Assembly: GCA_014058105.1 (NCBI GenBank)
Contig: JACGCM010000376.1
Coordinates: forward strand, 310,001 to 374,000
DNA from: Kingdonia uniflora
Taxonomy: Eukaryota > Streptophyta > Magnoliopsida > Ranunculales > Circaeasteraceae
Direction of reading: 5' to 3'
DNA: 64,000 bases
The position numbers and the translations under genes are program-made. Positions 23,013-35,526 of the stretch are shown in pieces. Within the stretch, counting starts at the first letter, position 1. Each line of letters opens with the position of its first letter. The notes under the pieces were generated by a model that did not search any database, had not been told where the DNA came from, and saw only the letters and a list, made by a program, of their open reading frames with translations.

Positions 23013-26000
23013 ATGCATCATAATATTATGATCAAAATCCATCAAATCACCAAATTTTGCCAATTCAAATCCAGGAGACTGTTTGAATACTGGGATCTCA
23101 CACCTCAAGACAAAGAAGCCAAACTTCTACCCGAGTCGAGCAATCGTCGGCTTGGGATCTCATTCAAAAATTGCGACATTGGTCATGTTAAATTTTTACA
23201 TCATGATGTATTAGTCATAATGCTCAAGATGAAGAAGTTTGTCATGCATACAATGATGATCGATACTGGAAGCGGTATTGAGATTCTCTTTCAGAGTACT
23301 ATCGACCAAATGTGGTTGGCCGATCAAGTTATTCCAAGCGTTACCGATATCAGTGGATTCAATGCTTCTAAAGAAGAATGAGTATGCAAGATCATCTTAC
23401 TTATTACCATAGGACCAGCCACCATCGACGTTATCTTTTACATATTCAATACCAAATCTCATTATCTTAGGATTATGGGCCTCTGCTAGATTAACAAAAT
23501 AGAAACAATCATTTTCACCTATCATAAAACACATCGCTTCAAATACAATGATGGTATCTATGAGATCAAGGGTAGTCAAAAGCTTTCTCGAGCTTTCAAA
23601 AATACTGTCTCAGCGATCCTAGATACCTCAGACAGATATACTGCATAACAATTACAGAAAGCTGATCACCTTGATGATCAGCCTTCAAAAGAAGAGCCTA
23701 CTGAGTACGTCAACATTGATAGACCTAGCAGAGGTACTTTTATCGGTACCAATCTAATCTAGCATGATAAGGATGCTCTTATTCAATTCTTACAACGAAA
23801 TCGAGACATGTTTGCGTGAACTTTGGAAGAAATGCCTAGGGTCGATCCCACCAAGGCATGTCACAAATTGGCCATCAACATCAACACCACGGCGGCTAAA
23901 AAAAAATATCGACGACTATCACCTCGACTTTGAGATCAAGTTAACATGGAGATTGAGAAATTGATCAACGTGGGATTCATTCGAGAAGCCAAATATCTAA
24001 AGTAGATATCCAGCATCGTCGTTATTCTAAAAAAGAATGGAAAAATCTGAGTTTGCGTAGATTTCACAGATCTAAACAAATACACTTTGAATGACAGTTT
24101 CCATCTCCCCAACATCCATTAAATTTTTGATTCTACAACAGGTCACGAACTCTTATCTATGATGGATGCTACTTCTGGATATAATCAGATTCCACTCTTG
24201 GAAGAAGATAAAAAAAATACCACTTTCATCACTGAAATAAGACTTTACTGCTACAAAGTCATGCCCTTCAAACTCAAAAATGTAGGCGCGACTTATCAAC
24301 GGTTGATGACTACTATGTTCAAAGCACATCTTAGGAAAGTCGTGGAAGTTTACATTGATAATCTTCTGTGCAAGAGCATACAGTCAGTCAACCATATTAC
24401 AGATCTCAATACAATATTCAACATTCTTCGATCTTATATGATGCAACTCAATACTGATAAGTATCAATTCAGAGTACATTTAGTCCGACTCTTCGGCTAC
24501 CTCATCAATAAGAAAGGGATTAAGGCTGATCCAAATCAGATTCAGGCTCTCCTCAACATGCCATCTCCAAAGACGATAAAAGACGTCCAAAAACTTACCG
24601 GCAAGATTACCGCTATTAACCGATTTGTTTCAAAATCTTCAGACCGCTGTCGTTGGCTTTTCCTACTACTCTGTGGTTATACCTAATGAGAAAAAGTTCA
24701 GCCAAATGCAAAGGTCCAATGGACATCAGAATGTAAAGTATTTTTTCAGGATCTTAAAACCTATTTGGGGAAGTTTTCCATAATGAACACCCCAATAGAT
24801 AATGACAAACCTATAATCTACCTAGCAATACAAATACTTCAATTAACTCAGTTCTCATTCGACTTGAAGGGAAAATCGAGAAGTCAATTTACTTCATCAA
24901 CAAAACCCTCACTCCAGCAGAAATAAGGTATTCTAAAATCGAGAGACTTCTTCTAACTCTTGTTTATACTTCACAGAAACTTAAGCACTACTTCCAAGAT
25001 CATTCAGTCAAAGTCATGACAAACTACCTACTCCGGGAGGTTCTATCCAAAAAAGAAAAATCAAGAAGAGTGCAATAATGGTCAGTCAGTTTGGGAGAAC
25101 ATGATATCAAGTTCGAACAATGTCATTCTGAAAGGGCCAGTCCATTGCCGATTTTCTCGTAGATTTTATAATAGAAGATCCCAAGTAGGAGGAGCATGAT
25201 CCTGACCTTGCAGAAGAAATTACAGAAGATCCACTCACCAAAGTATTTAACGAGCAAGCTGAATGAATTATAAGGAAGGGGTGGGGACTTCTTACAGATG
25301 GGTCAGCAGGACCGACAGGGTCAGGAATAAGAATCGTATTGATTACCCCTTCCAACGATAGAATTGAAAAATTAATCTGCTTGGATTTTGAAGCCTCCAA
25401 TAATGTCACCGAATACGAAGCTCTTATTCATGGACTCGACCTTGAACTTGAGCTCGGCATCCCTGAATTTTCAGTTTACATAGATTTATTACTCAACATC
25501 CACCATTACTCTGAGCAATACAAGTAAAATGGCAAGATGATCGAATAAGCAGCCCTCATTATAGATAGGATGAGCAAGTTCGCGCAAGCGACTCTCGATT
25601 ATCTTCCTCGAGGTGAAAGCAGACATGCCGATTCATTGGTTTATCTAGCTGGGGTCTTGGGAATAGAAGCTCGATATCTCTAGATCGAAATCAAATCAAC
25701 CCCCAGCATTGATCGTATTTTTGTATGCACGATCAACACTGGGGGCGATAAAGGGGAAGATGACGATTGGTGAAAGCCCTTCCTTGCCTACCTTGGTACC
25801 GAAAATGAATACGAAGGAACCCTTCCAGCAGATCCAAAAGAGTGCCGACAGCTAATAAACAACTTAAAGCGCTACACAGATCAAAACAGTTTTTTAATAT
25901 CACCATTCTGTTACGGGGACTTACCTAAAGTGCCTCTCCATAAAGAAAGTGGACGAGATGCTCCGCGATTTACATGAAGAGACTTGTAACTCCCAAGCCA

Positions 26001-26985
26001 CAGGTCGATTGCTCGTAAACAGAGCCATTACACAAGGAGTATTCTGGCCAGGCATGCACAAACAAGCAGAAGAGTACTCCTACAAGTGTGATACATGTCA
26101 ATGGCATGGACAAATGATATGCACCCCTGCGCTCGAACTACATGCAAGCAAGGTATTTTGGCCATTCAAAAGATGGGCGCTCGATCTTGTCGGTGAATTT
26201 CCTAATTTTCCAGATAACCGCGGATACCTACTCATAACTACAAATTATTTTACAAAATGGGTAGAGGCAGTTCTACTTTGTTAAACTAGAGAAGAAGATG
26301 TCATCTATTTTCTCTGGGAACACATTATTACTTGGTTTGGATGCCCCCACATAATTCATATCGATAATGGGCCACAATTTGTTAGAGAAAAAATTGTAGC
26401 TTTCCTCAACAAATACAATATCATCCACTCACCATCCAACCCCTACTACCCTCAAGGCAATGGCCAAGCTGAAATCGCCAACAAAATCATCGTATATGGA
26501 CTCAAGAAAAGTCTTCACTCACAGAAAAAAGAGAATTGTGTACGAGAACTTCCTTATATCTTATGGGCATATCGTACCACTCCACGTCAATTAACCGGCT
26601 GCACCCCATTCCTCCTTGCCTATGGGACCAAAGTTGTCATTCCAACAGAATACCATCATTCAATCAGAGATTATGAGCTAGCTGACGAAGAAAATGAGTT
26701 TGAATTGGCCTGCAACCTCAATTAGATCGATGAGACTATAGAATGCGTTATTGTCAACCCAGGTTGATATCACCATATGCTGGCTAGTTCATACAATAGA
26801 CAAGTCAGAAGCCGTACTTTCCAAATCGATGATCTCGTCCTCAGTGAAATCCCTCAACACAAAAAAGAGCCTCATACCGGGAAACTAGCAAAAAATTGGG
26901 AGGGTCATTTCCTTATTACTGGTCTCACAGGCCTGGGATCATATTACCTCATGATTGTTCATATCTTAAATCCTTAGAACACTAG
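23013..26985 (+). pseudogene. E3 pol (PR-RT-RNH-aRNH-INT), decayed
   Basis: Protease MIDTGSGIEILF lies near 23,258. The reverse transcriptase open stretch 24,159-24,686 has YIDN at 24,351-24,362 in place of YIDD, losing a catalytic aspartate. RNase H is at about 24,780-25,110 and the archaic-type RNase H at about 25,270-25,700 (LLTDGSAGPTGSG). Integrase at 25,949-26,980 has the CDTCQW zinc motif, LDLVGEFPNF, IDNGPQFV and an intact GNGQAE, so its acidic triad survives although stops interrupt the frame. The C-terminal part is intact to about residue NPWNT in the E4 equivalent. Confidence 0.85.
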
Positions 26986-27169
26986 GCGACTAAAATGGTA
27001 CTATCGTTAAGTCCCACACTACTCTATTTCAAATTCTTGCTTTTTCTATTCCAAAAGGGTGATTTTGATCTCCATCCAATGTACATCATATTCTATTAAA
27101 TGAAAACTTCTAAGTTTTTTCACATACAACTCTCTACTTACGTAGACCATACATATATTAAAGCATAGG

Positions 27170-27490
27170 TAATATTAGCTTTCAATCGACCTCTATTCCG
27201 ATTAAAGCGAGGATAACACTCGTTTTGAATACTCCGAGATTAAAACAAAGGTAATACTAGTTTTCAATCGAGGAGCTCTACCAAACATAAGATAAAGCAA
27301 AGGTAAAACTAGCTTTTATCTCACTCAATATGGCTGCGATATTATACCGGTTAAAGCAAGGATAATACTAGCTTTGATCGACACTATTATGCTCTGCAAT
27401 TAAAATGAAGGTAATACTAGTTTTCAATCAAAGAACTCTACCATACATAATATAAAGCAAAAGTAAAACTAGCTTTCTCAATATGTCTGC
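27170..27490 (+). repeat. E3 3' UTR tandem repeat, about 160-bp period
   Basis: AAGGTAATACTAGTTTTCAA occurs near 27,249 and 27,409, and shorter related strings (AAAACTAGCTTT, GATAATACTAGCTTT) lie between. About two units with internal sub-repeats are present. It occupies the same place as the E4 array at 49,804, between integrase and the antisense gene. Confidence 0.65.
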
Positions 27491-27865
27491 GACAGATACT
27501 TTTTCAGGTCGCATTTACAACAACTGCAAAAAAAAATCTATTGTTGAGGGGTCTGCCACGCTTTCTCCTACAACAGGAGGACGATCAACCATAAATTCTC
27601 AAGCTCAAGTAGTCATAGAAATCCTACCCTGTTCTACCAATTCAGCAGGTCAAGAACCTAACTCTATTTCTATGGAGTTCATACTGTTTCCTTGATCTAC
27701 TTCAGCTTTACAAATTCATCCCTAATATAACAAATAGTCATGCAAGGTATCTCTATCTAACTCAAGCCTTTTTATATCCTCTACAAAATAAGTAATTACC
27801 GCCATTATCAACTCTGAGCGTAATGCCTCTGGCACGACTATCTTAGAAAAATTCTTTCTTCCCAC

Positions 27866-30420
27866 TTAAAACTGCTTTTTCAACCTGTCATACCGTGCTT
27901 CTTGCCATTCCATATGACTATCTGTGTGAGACATAAATTTGATGTTCTTTTGTGCCTTTTTATTAGCTTTGGCTGATTCAACCTGATTAATCACTGTCAA
28001 CTCTGCCACCTGAGCACAGAGCTCCTCAAGCTCCCTGTTTAAATCTTCCCCATGTTGAGATTTCTTTAATAGTTTATCTTTATTATTTATCAAAATCTCC
28101 TTACCTTTGATAACCCGCTCTAAACCTTGTTCCCTGGCAAGAGCAGCGTCCAACTTACTTTGGCACTCCCTTAACCGCTCATTCCCTTTTTGCACATGAC
28201 CTTGAGTTCGAGCTACATTTCCCTCAAGTTCTCTTATTTGTGTTGATAGGCTAACTATATCCCCTTGAACAAGAGATACCTTGACGTCACTTTTGTTCCT
28301 TCTTGAGCGCTCTCCAGCCTCGGTGCTTCTGGCGTGCGAATTGGCTTGAGCTAAATTAGTCTTCAATTGTGCCACCCTCACATTCAACTCATTACATTTC
28401 TTTTGAACCATCCGAAACTCCATATGTTTAGCAGGTAAAGATGTAGTCAACTGCTCAACTACAACTTCAGAGGTAGATAGGTTATCTTGAGCTTTCTTCA
28501 GCTCGCTATCTTTCTCAACCATTTTCTTCTTCAATCGTGCCAACTCATTTCGAGTATTTACTAGATCATCTTGAGTCTGCTCTTGTTCGTTCATTTTGCT
28601 GATCATTTGGCCTTTCAAACTGGCCATGAAACGACATAACCCTTCCTCTGACTTTTTTAAAGCCTATATACAATATCGAGCTAGGTCAGCATCCCTACTA
28701 TTTACCATTAGCGCATTATTTTGGCTCTCAAGCATCGCTGCCCTTTTTTTCATCTCCGCGAGCTCTTTTTGCCCTTGACTAATTTTAGCATCTTTCTCTT
28801 CAATTTTTTGAGTGAAGTCGTCAAAGGTTTGAGTTGCTTCAACAAACTTGAAGTGTACCTTTACATATTGATCTTCCTTATCTTTATTTGCCTATCTCAT
28901 TCTGTCAAACTCTGCCACAAATTCTTGGTTACATTGGTGTGTCACTTCTTCGCTCAAGCAAGCTGACTCCAATTTGACCTACACATCGCAGATACAATAT
29001 ATCAAGTTCGGTTCAGGACACTCACTCAATACACACATCTTATTTCTAATGAAATTTCTATTTTTTGACATCAACTGTGTTAAACTACTTCTAAACTTAA
29101 GGTCAAAGTACAATCTCAGTCGGATGAACAATAACATATATTTCCAATTCCAAGGTACACATTCTCTATATTCAAATTTTTCAATACTTTAATATTTTTT
29201 ATACAGCATTGAGTGTCATTGCCCATAAACCGATAACATGTTTTTAGTCTATCTCTACACTCTAATTTTTACTTTGTAGCTCTAAACTAATGAAGCATAC
29301 AAGTCAAATATTTTTTGTTCTTCTCTAACCTGTAGCTCTACTTGCGAAGACAACATGGATTCTAAGGCGTCTTTCTCCTTAGCGAGCTCATTCTCTAAAT
29401 CTTTTATTCTAAGGTGCATTTCCTTAAGTTCCTACAACAAGGTTTACAAGAACATCTTAGCCTACAAAATTCTATCCAACAAACAATATTCCATCAGATT
29501 ATAACATTCCAAATCATTCCTACAATCATAGAGTCCACATTCTACTTTACCTTCTCATTTCCTTCCTCTGGAAGCTCATTATCATCCCCTTGGTTGTGTC
29601 ATACCGTTTGGTGAGAGACACCGTCTAACCCGTACACAACTCCAAGAGCAACATCTTCTGCCTCATCATCTTCCCCCTCCTCAACATAGGTGTCCGCCAT
29701 TATTTCGTTCACCTCAGCTTTGGAATACCCCATCTTTAGATGGTGGCGCCCGAGTCTATCACGCTGGGTTACCACCTCCACATTTTCCTTCCTGCTTCTG
29801 CTAATAGATCGTTAATCTTCAGTCGTTTCCCCTCCTTAGCCAAGTTAGGTTTCAGTCGAGCTACTTTCTTCTCAAGCTCAACCTTCCCCTTCTTAAGCTC
29901 AGCTTTCTCATCCTCAACTCCGAGGCAAATCCCCTTCATCAAACGAGCAGCATACAAAACAAACAACATCGACCTCACTGTTAGCACGAATCTACAAAAC
30001 AAACCAAGGAATTTACCATTTTTCTCATCTCCTCCTCTTCATTTCCAGCTACAAGCCTTGCCATTTCCTCTACCCCTTTTAGCTCATCATCTATAACAGG
30101 TCGACCCTCTACGACCTTTGCCCCTATTAGTTCAGAAGGCTCAACCCTTCTCTTTTTTGCCCCTACTTTGACCTCACCACTTCCTATAGTTTTATAGGTC
30201 GAACCATGCTTCATGTAGTTTCAGAGGCCTTGGGTAAGACCACTCGCTTCTCCCCATCAGTTTACCTCTTCTTGTTGCCACCAACGCCTGTCATAATCCC
30301 CGTTGTTTGAGACTTTTGAACTTTTTCGGACTAGTTGTTAGTACGTTTCTTTCAGCACAGCCTCGAGCTCAGTCCCTTCCTGAGCAGTAGTGTCTAACAA
30401 AGACTTCATCTTATTCACCT
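27866..30420 (-). pseudogene. E3 antisense gene, coiled-coil exons
   Basis: Transcribed against gag-pol. From the right: a region at about 30,420-30,019 (LLDTTAQEGTELEAVLKE, then VGAKKRRVEPSELIGAK) resembles the second exon of the E4 antisense gene. Next come a charged coil (AELKKGKVELEKKVARLKPN) and an acidic stretch ending at 29,551 with donor GTAAAG, a 102-base exon 29,431-29,330 with AG and GT borders, then a long coil from about 28,978 to the stop at 27,866 (253 codons open from 28,627). Nearly all of it is heptad-like, rich in Glu, Lys and Leu. A few stops and one frameshift (near 29,770) interrupt it. No enzymatic motif is visible. Coils suggest a structural or oligomerising role, which is inference. 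Confidence 0.6.
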
Positions 30421-30627
30421 TTGACGAAGGACTTGTCAAAACACAACACATTATGATAAGCAGCGCTATATTCTATTTCAACATTTCAAATATTATTCAT
30501 TATGCATTGTTATACTTACTTTGTTTTACAGATCTACACAGAAGTTCCATAGGTTCTTCATCATCTCACTAAAAATAGTCACCCTTCACCCATATTACGT
30601 TATCATTCCATATTCGACTTGCTGAAT

Positions 30628-31262
30628 TCAGATCGAATAAGCGAGGTCAAGTCGAACTCGCAAAAAATGTGCCCCCCCCCCACCTGTAGAAAAGTTTTTT
30701 ACCCCATAAAATTGTAAGACGTCCTTAGAAGATATTCTCCTCTTAATCTCATCCTCCTCCCACAACTTATTCAAAAATTTACAAATATTTATTACCTCCC
30801 ACATGTTCCCGTTCAACTGAATAGGACATGCCCCGATTGATGTTCATAATCCCTTTTGCCAGATTACTAAGTGGAAGACTCAACCCGTACTCCAACTTAG
30901 ACAGGTAACACAAAAATCCCTATTCCAGGTTGCCCTGGACATTTTTATCATAATACTCCAAGGAGATCGATTCGTTTAAACCCCTATCTCTTTTCTACTC
31001 CTCCAAACTAGCCAACAAAAAAAAAGTATTCCTTCCTAGATTCAACAATACAACTTCTAAAGTGTCTACCAGCATATTCTACAAAATTACCCCATTTTCC
31101 CCCTACAGAAGCCTTGGCTTTACAAATCTCATTGAACACATTAGAGTTCAGAGGATAGGTTACCAATTTTCCAGGTAAATCTGAAAATTGAATAACCCCT
31201 ACTTCTTCCCCCCTATCAGATACAACATTCTCGAACTCTGTCAATCGACCAGAGGTCGACAC
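30628..31262 (-). pseudogene. E3 antisense gene, N-terminal domain
   Basis: Broken minus-strand frames contain GGKWGNFVEYAGRHFRS and, further on, LNGNMWEVINICKFLNKLW plus SSKDVLQFYGVK. These align with the E4 protein at 54,621-55,446 (LNCNVFKMMSICEALNKKW, ADDVLKYYKLK). The domain resembles the plant family annotated as putative gypsy-type transposon protein (Pfam Transposase_28), though only loosely by eye. A 10-base C run near 30,671 lies in it. Confidence 0.55.
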
Positions 31263-32421
31263 CTCATAAACAGGTAAAGTCTTTATATCTACTATAACTC
31301 TACAGATGAGGGCTTAATCCTACACAAATATTCCTCACGATCGATCTACATACAGGTCCAGATATCCATCTTTATCTTTTATGCATACATCACCCACATA
31401 CATATATCTTTCATATATCATTTTTTACAAATATGTCAAACAGGTTTTTATAGATTGCTGCAAATAGTAATTTTTAGATTTGCCTACCACAAAACATAAT
31501 TTTTAAAAACAACACGTTCAAAATATCACAAATCCCCTACTAACCTTTTATGTCGGAATACGAATCGGACGCAACACCAAATCCTTCCATCACAATATTG
31601 TTGTATAACCACTTTCATAACTTAATCTCTGCTACTCTCTCTCTCACTTTGACTGTTGATCACTTCCAGTTAATTTCTTAAAAAATTCTCTGTTATTTTT
31701 TTTCCTCTCACTGCCCTTCAAGTTTTTAGAAGTTAAAAAACATTTGAATGACGAAGATGAAGCATTATTTATATTTTCTCTCTCTAATTATTGACAGTTA
31801 TTGTCCCCACACAAGCCACCCTAAGTTTTGGAACTAAAGCATCCCTTCCACAATCAATGTCAGACGTCTTGCACCTTTTTGATGAAAATACCTTCTCATC
31901 ATTACCCCTTACCCTATATTTTAATATAATTTCATCTCTCTTTTCCAAATCTCCCTCTGACCCTCCCCACACTCATGATGACCCAACACTTACACGCAAT
32001 TAAACTTTCCCTATTTTTTCACAAGGGACAAAATCAAAAGCTACCTATTTTTTCTTTTATTTTTTTGCTTCTTCTACTTATAGAAGTGCTGATGTCACTT
32101 CCAGAGCTCTCAAAATTTTAAAAATATTCAAATTTATTTCTCACAACAGTCATAAAATAGCATTCGCAACAATAGAGGACAATTTCAAACTTTAGTCTTA
32201 TTTCATTTCTTTGACAATTATTAGAACTCATATAATTATACCACCCCTCACAACATTCACTTCATTATCATTCATTATCATTGTAATTCACTTACTCACA
32301 TATAATTACACCTGAAACGTCGTTGATGTCCTAGGAAACCACATCCGATCAGTTCACCTTCAACAATCCTCACATCATCTAATTCGATCTCTTCTTTAAC
32401 AATCAGTCTCACAACATCTTT
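31263..32421. other. E3 antisense-side spacer, nothing assigned
   Basis: AT-rich sequence with only short ORFs (61-84 codons) on either strand, none of which I can match to E4. It may hold introns or the 5' UTR of the antisense gene. Confidence 0.4.
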
Positions 32422-32649
32422 TCAAGCTACAGGATCCACCATCACTTCCCGAAATAGCTCCTTATAGAAGCGGTGTTCATACTCAAGTTCCCTACCCATC
32501 CAATCTAAACCTTCAAATTGACACTCCCTCACAGGCAGTTTAACATCATAGTCCAGCAAGCTAAAAATCTGTTCCCGCACATTAGCTATTTTTATCACCA
32601 ACCGCCCCTCAGCGGCATAACGAATTCTCTCTGATCGAGTCCATACCAT
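32422..32649 (-). CDS. E3 antisense small ORF, unknown
   Basis: Seventy-five codons from ATG 32,649, starting MVWTRSERIRYAAEGRLV. If the stop is read past, similar acidic sequence continues to about 32,330. It occupies the place of the 89-codon ORF 55,618-55,887 in E4, but I cannot align the two convincingly. It may be an upstream exon of the antisense gene. Confidence 0.3.
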   Translation of the reverse strand: MVWTRSERIRYAAEGRLVIKIANVREQIFSLLDYDVKLPVRECQFEGLDWMGRELEYEHRFYKELFREVMVDPVA

Positions 32650-33574
32650 TCTTATTCTCTTCTACCTGTTTAAACTCATTTCCCCTATTTTATACAACTT
32701 TATAGATTGTTGCGTATCTCCCCACAATCCATGATATTATCTTAATCTTTCATAATAGAAAACCCTAGTATCCTGAGGAAAGTAATTTGAACATATCTCT
32801 CCCTATCAGCCTCAGTCAGTTCGGCCTATTCCAAATCGAACTTGTCTCTTTCAAATCCAATATTTCAAAATGATCTCCTTGAGCTCAATTTTCCCATTCT
32901 TCTTATCCCAAACGTCTTTAGTTATCAATCTCCCCCAAATTCTTAGTCACTCAATTCGAAAATAAATCTTTACACATATTTCATGTTACAAACATATTTT
33001 TTCAGCTCGATAACTATTACAGATTGTGAAGTTCAAACTTCATACATAACAGTTCAATATTCGACTTACTCAGAGCTCGATTTCAACAATTATTCTATAT
33101 ACATAAACAAAGAGTTTGGATAACAAATATTGTTAAGCTCAAATATATCTTACAGATAACAAATCTTTCAGGTACTTTACAGATAACAAGTCTTTTAAGT
33201 ACTTCGAAATCAAGTACTTTATAAATATCAAGTTTTTATGTACTTTACAGATAACAAGTCTTTGAGGTACTCTGAAACAACAAATACTTCAGTGATGTTT
33301 CATGCCGAGAATCTTTTGAAGTAAAGCAGGCATTAAAAGCCACTGGATGCCCTTCTTCATTCACACCATCTTACTTTAACCATGAAAGCAGAAGGATCCA
33401 GTGCTTGAACCAACTCTTCAAATAGAAGGTCTTCTCAGCGCCAAACTTAATGATTATGCAGGGGAAAATTTCTACTCTCTGTTGCACTCCTCCACTACCA
33501 CTATTACCTCCTCTATAACCACCACCATCAGGGAGTTAGTGGAGATTAAGAGGGTCTGACCTTATAATCCAATC
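32650..33574. other. E3 3' region with short repeats
   Basis: Bases 33,150-33,290 hold four imperfect copies of an ACTTTACAGATAACAAGTCT-type unit. No gene is recognised. The part 33,300-33,574 is homologous to 15,140-15,440 in Em. Confidence 0.5.
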
Positions 33575-33928
33575 CTACGCAAGACATCGGCGCAACTGCC
33601 CCGCAGTTATGCCAACCCCCACATCTGTCTCCTCAGCCTTGTCTTCCACAAGGATACAGAGACACCTCCAACATTTCTTATCTGTCACGACAATGCGATA
33701 AAATCTCCACATACAGTAAAAATCTTCCTCAGCTTCAGCCGCTCCTTCTTCCGACATACCTTGATACGTTGGTGGAACGGGAGCAGGGGTGGGAATCTCC
33801 AAGGACTGATCACCAAAATATCTTAACTTCAACTTCTGTATCTCAACAAAAATTCTCTCTTCGTGAACCATTCTCCAGGTCTTCACCATCATCAATAAGA
33901 CTTCTAGAATTTTTTTAGCAAATAACAT
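33575..33928 (-). CDS. E3 antisense ORF, LTR-proximal type
   Basis: An uninterrupted 117-codon minus-strand ORF from ATG 33,928. Key parts are KLKLRYFGDQSLEIPTPA, PVPPTYQGMSEE and AEEDFYCMWRFYRIV. It aligns with the Em ORF at 14,804-15,097 and with minus-strand sequence at about 57,040-57,320 in E4, so this short protein is shared by three copies of two subfamilies. It lies about 300 bases from the LTR and is read away from it. No known domain was recognised. It may be a leader exon of the longer antisense gene. Confidence 0.6.
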   Translation of the reverse strand: MLFAKKILEVLLMMVKTWRMVHEERIFVEIQKLKLRYFGDQSLEIPTPAPVPPTYQGMSEEGAAEAEEDFYCMWRFYRIVVTDKKCWRCLCILVEDKAEETDVGVGITAGQLRRCLA

Positions 33929-34214
33929 ACTTTACCACGATCCTCGGTACAGGTACTATTTATGCAACCTTAACATTTAATGTGCAAAAATGTTTCCCAA
34001 GTGTTATTATTCAAAATGGACAAAACTCTCAAACCTCAACCATCACGTACATCAATATTCCCATTCAATGCACAAACATCCCCCCCCCCACACACACACA
34101 CAAAAATGTATATTTTTCATGCAGTCAAATCTACATCACTACTTCCTTCCTTTACAAAACTTTCAAAACCCATATACCTGCATGTTCATTCTCAACCAAA
34201 CCACTCGTGACTTT

Positions 34215-34231
34215 GGTTGCGAGGAGGCGAT
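34215..34231 (+). promoter_or_regulatory. E3 polypurine tract
   Basis: GGTTGCGAGGAGGCGAT directly precedes the LTR. The Em equivalent on the minus strand reads GGTTGCTAGGGGGCGAT. Confidence 0.75.
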
Positions 34232-34848
34232 TGTAGGGGAATATCTCTCGATCTAACCCAATTTGAGCTATTTCCAGTTTGAACTATCTTCATGCCAGAC
34301 TCACGTATTCTACATATGACATTAACAGTCAGCATTGACACCTATGCCATGAGCTGATAGAAAACGTGGGTCGAGCTCAACAAAAAAATATGAACAAGTC
34401 AAAGACACTTGTCTCCCATGAACTTAACAGTTACTCAGTCAAATACTACTTACCACGTTGTTCGGAGAACATGCTTCAGCACGATAAAGAATTGCAGAGA
34501 TGGCCTATATAAAGTAAAAGTTCCAGAAGAGGCAGGGACCATAAAAACATAGAAGAAATTACCAAGAAAACTACATTTTCTAGATTTTCAAAACATTAAA
34601 CATCTTATTTATAAGATCAAGTATTTCTAGTTCGAGAAATCACTTGTAATAAGATATCAGCCTAAAGCAATAAAAGTTATTGTTACTAAAATCCTCAGCT
34701 TGAGGTCATAGTTTTTTTTACCTATTCAAAGGATTTCTACGTTAAATCACATATGTCATTTCTTGCTTTACATTAGTTTTTGTCATAGGAAGATTAGTGT
34801 AAGAGCTAATTCCGAGTCATCTCGAGCTTATGAAATTAGGCCATTACA
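34232..34848 (+). repeat. E3 3' LTR, 617 bp
   Basis: It starts TGTAGGGGAA and ends GGCCATTACA. No PBS follows, so it is the 3' LTR. A perfect stem-loop CCTCAGCTTGAGG lies at 34,693-34,705 and a weak second one at 34,721-34,732. Confidence 0.85.
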
Positions 34849-35513
34849 CTAATGAGGGGTCATCAAATATGTATTTGTTATAGGCGGCAACACTGAAGGT
34901 TCCCTCAATAATCTCTACAACGTAATCTTTTCTGACTGGGCACGAGGTATGGATAACACACCTTCCCTATAACGGATCAGGGTAGCTCAATATGCCAGAC
35001 TCTCTCTATATATATATATATTTATTTATTTATAAAGGGGCGACGAGTATGGACTAGTTACATTGTCCATTTATAAGGAGTGGTACATCTCGATTGGCTC
35101 GTGGGGCATAGCAGCGCCCTATGAAGCTCTATTTGGGAAAGTGACACACATTGCAAGGCAATGTCTCCTGGCCCTTTCTAGGCTAAGGAGTACTCATGAA
35201 CACCCTTGTGGATAGCCCATGGGTCGGGGTCCAAGATGACTAAGCTATAAAGCTAACTTTGTCATAGGGAGGTTTGGACCAAGGTTCCTCCTTAATATAG
35301 CTACTAAGTAAATAGTTAGTTTCCAAAAGGAAACATCAAAAGTGGAGACGAAGTGTCTGGCACTTCTCGCCCCCTTACAAATTCCATTTTCAACAAAACT
35401 TGGCATGTAACTATATTAGGATATAAAGAACATATATCCAAGGTCAGAACTTAAAACACTCAGGTAGATTTGCTCAGTGTTAGCTAGGGCGTCACACCTT
35501 AAGTGTTCAAAGA
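34849..35513. other. Unassigned sequence right of E3
   Basis: It begins with CTAAT (possible target duplication) and contains a TA/TTTA microsatellite near 35,006-35,033. I recognise no gene and no element. The rightmost part may be the continuation of the minus-strand Athila wreck that the LINE at 35,527 interrupts. Confidence 0.4.
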
Positions 35514-35526
35514 TAATGATACCTAT

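Larger units (their letters stand above)
21840..34848 (+). mobile_element. E3: Tat-lineage gypsy element without 5' LTR
   Basis: It starts in gag at about 21,840 against Mutator-type sequence and continues through pol, a tandem-repeat 3' UTR, an antisense gene region on the minus strand (27.9-33.9 kb), a polypurine tract and a 3' LTR (34,232-34,848). CTAAT follows the LTR. About 13 kb remain. The LTR and polypurine region match Em closely, so the two belong to one subfamily. Confidence 0.85.

Noticed and set aside
30669..30680. C homopolymer runs (also about 34,081, 39,128 and 39,548) as G-quadruplex-type signals
   Set aside because: They are single runs in unrelated contexts without the four-run pattern. 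Slippage is the simpler explanation.
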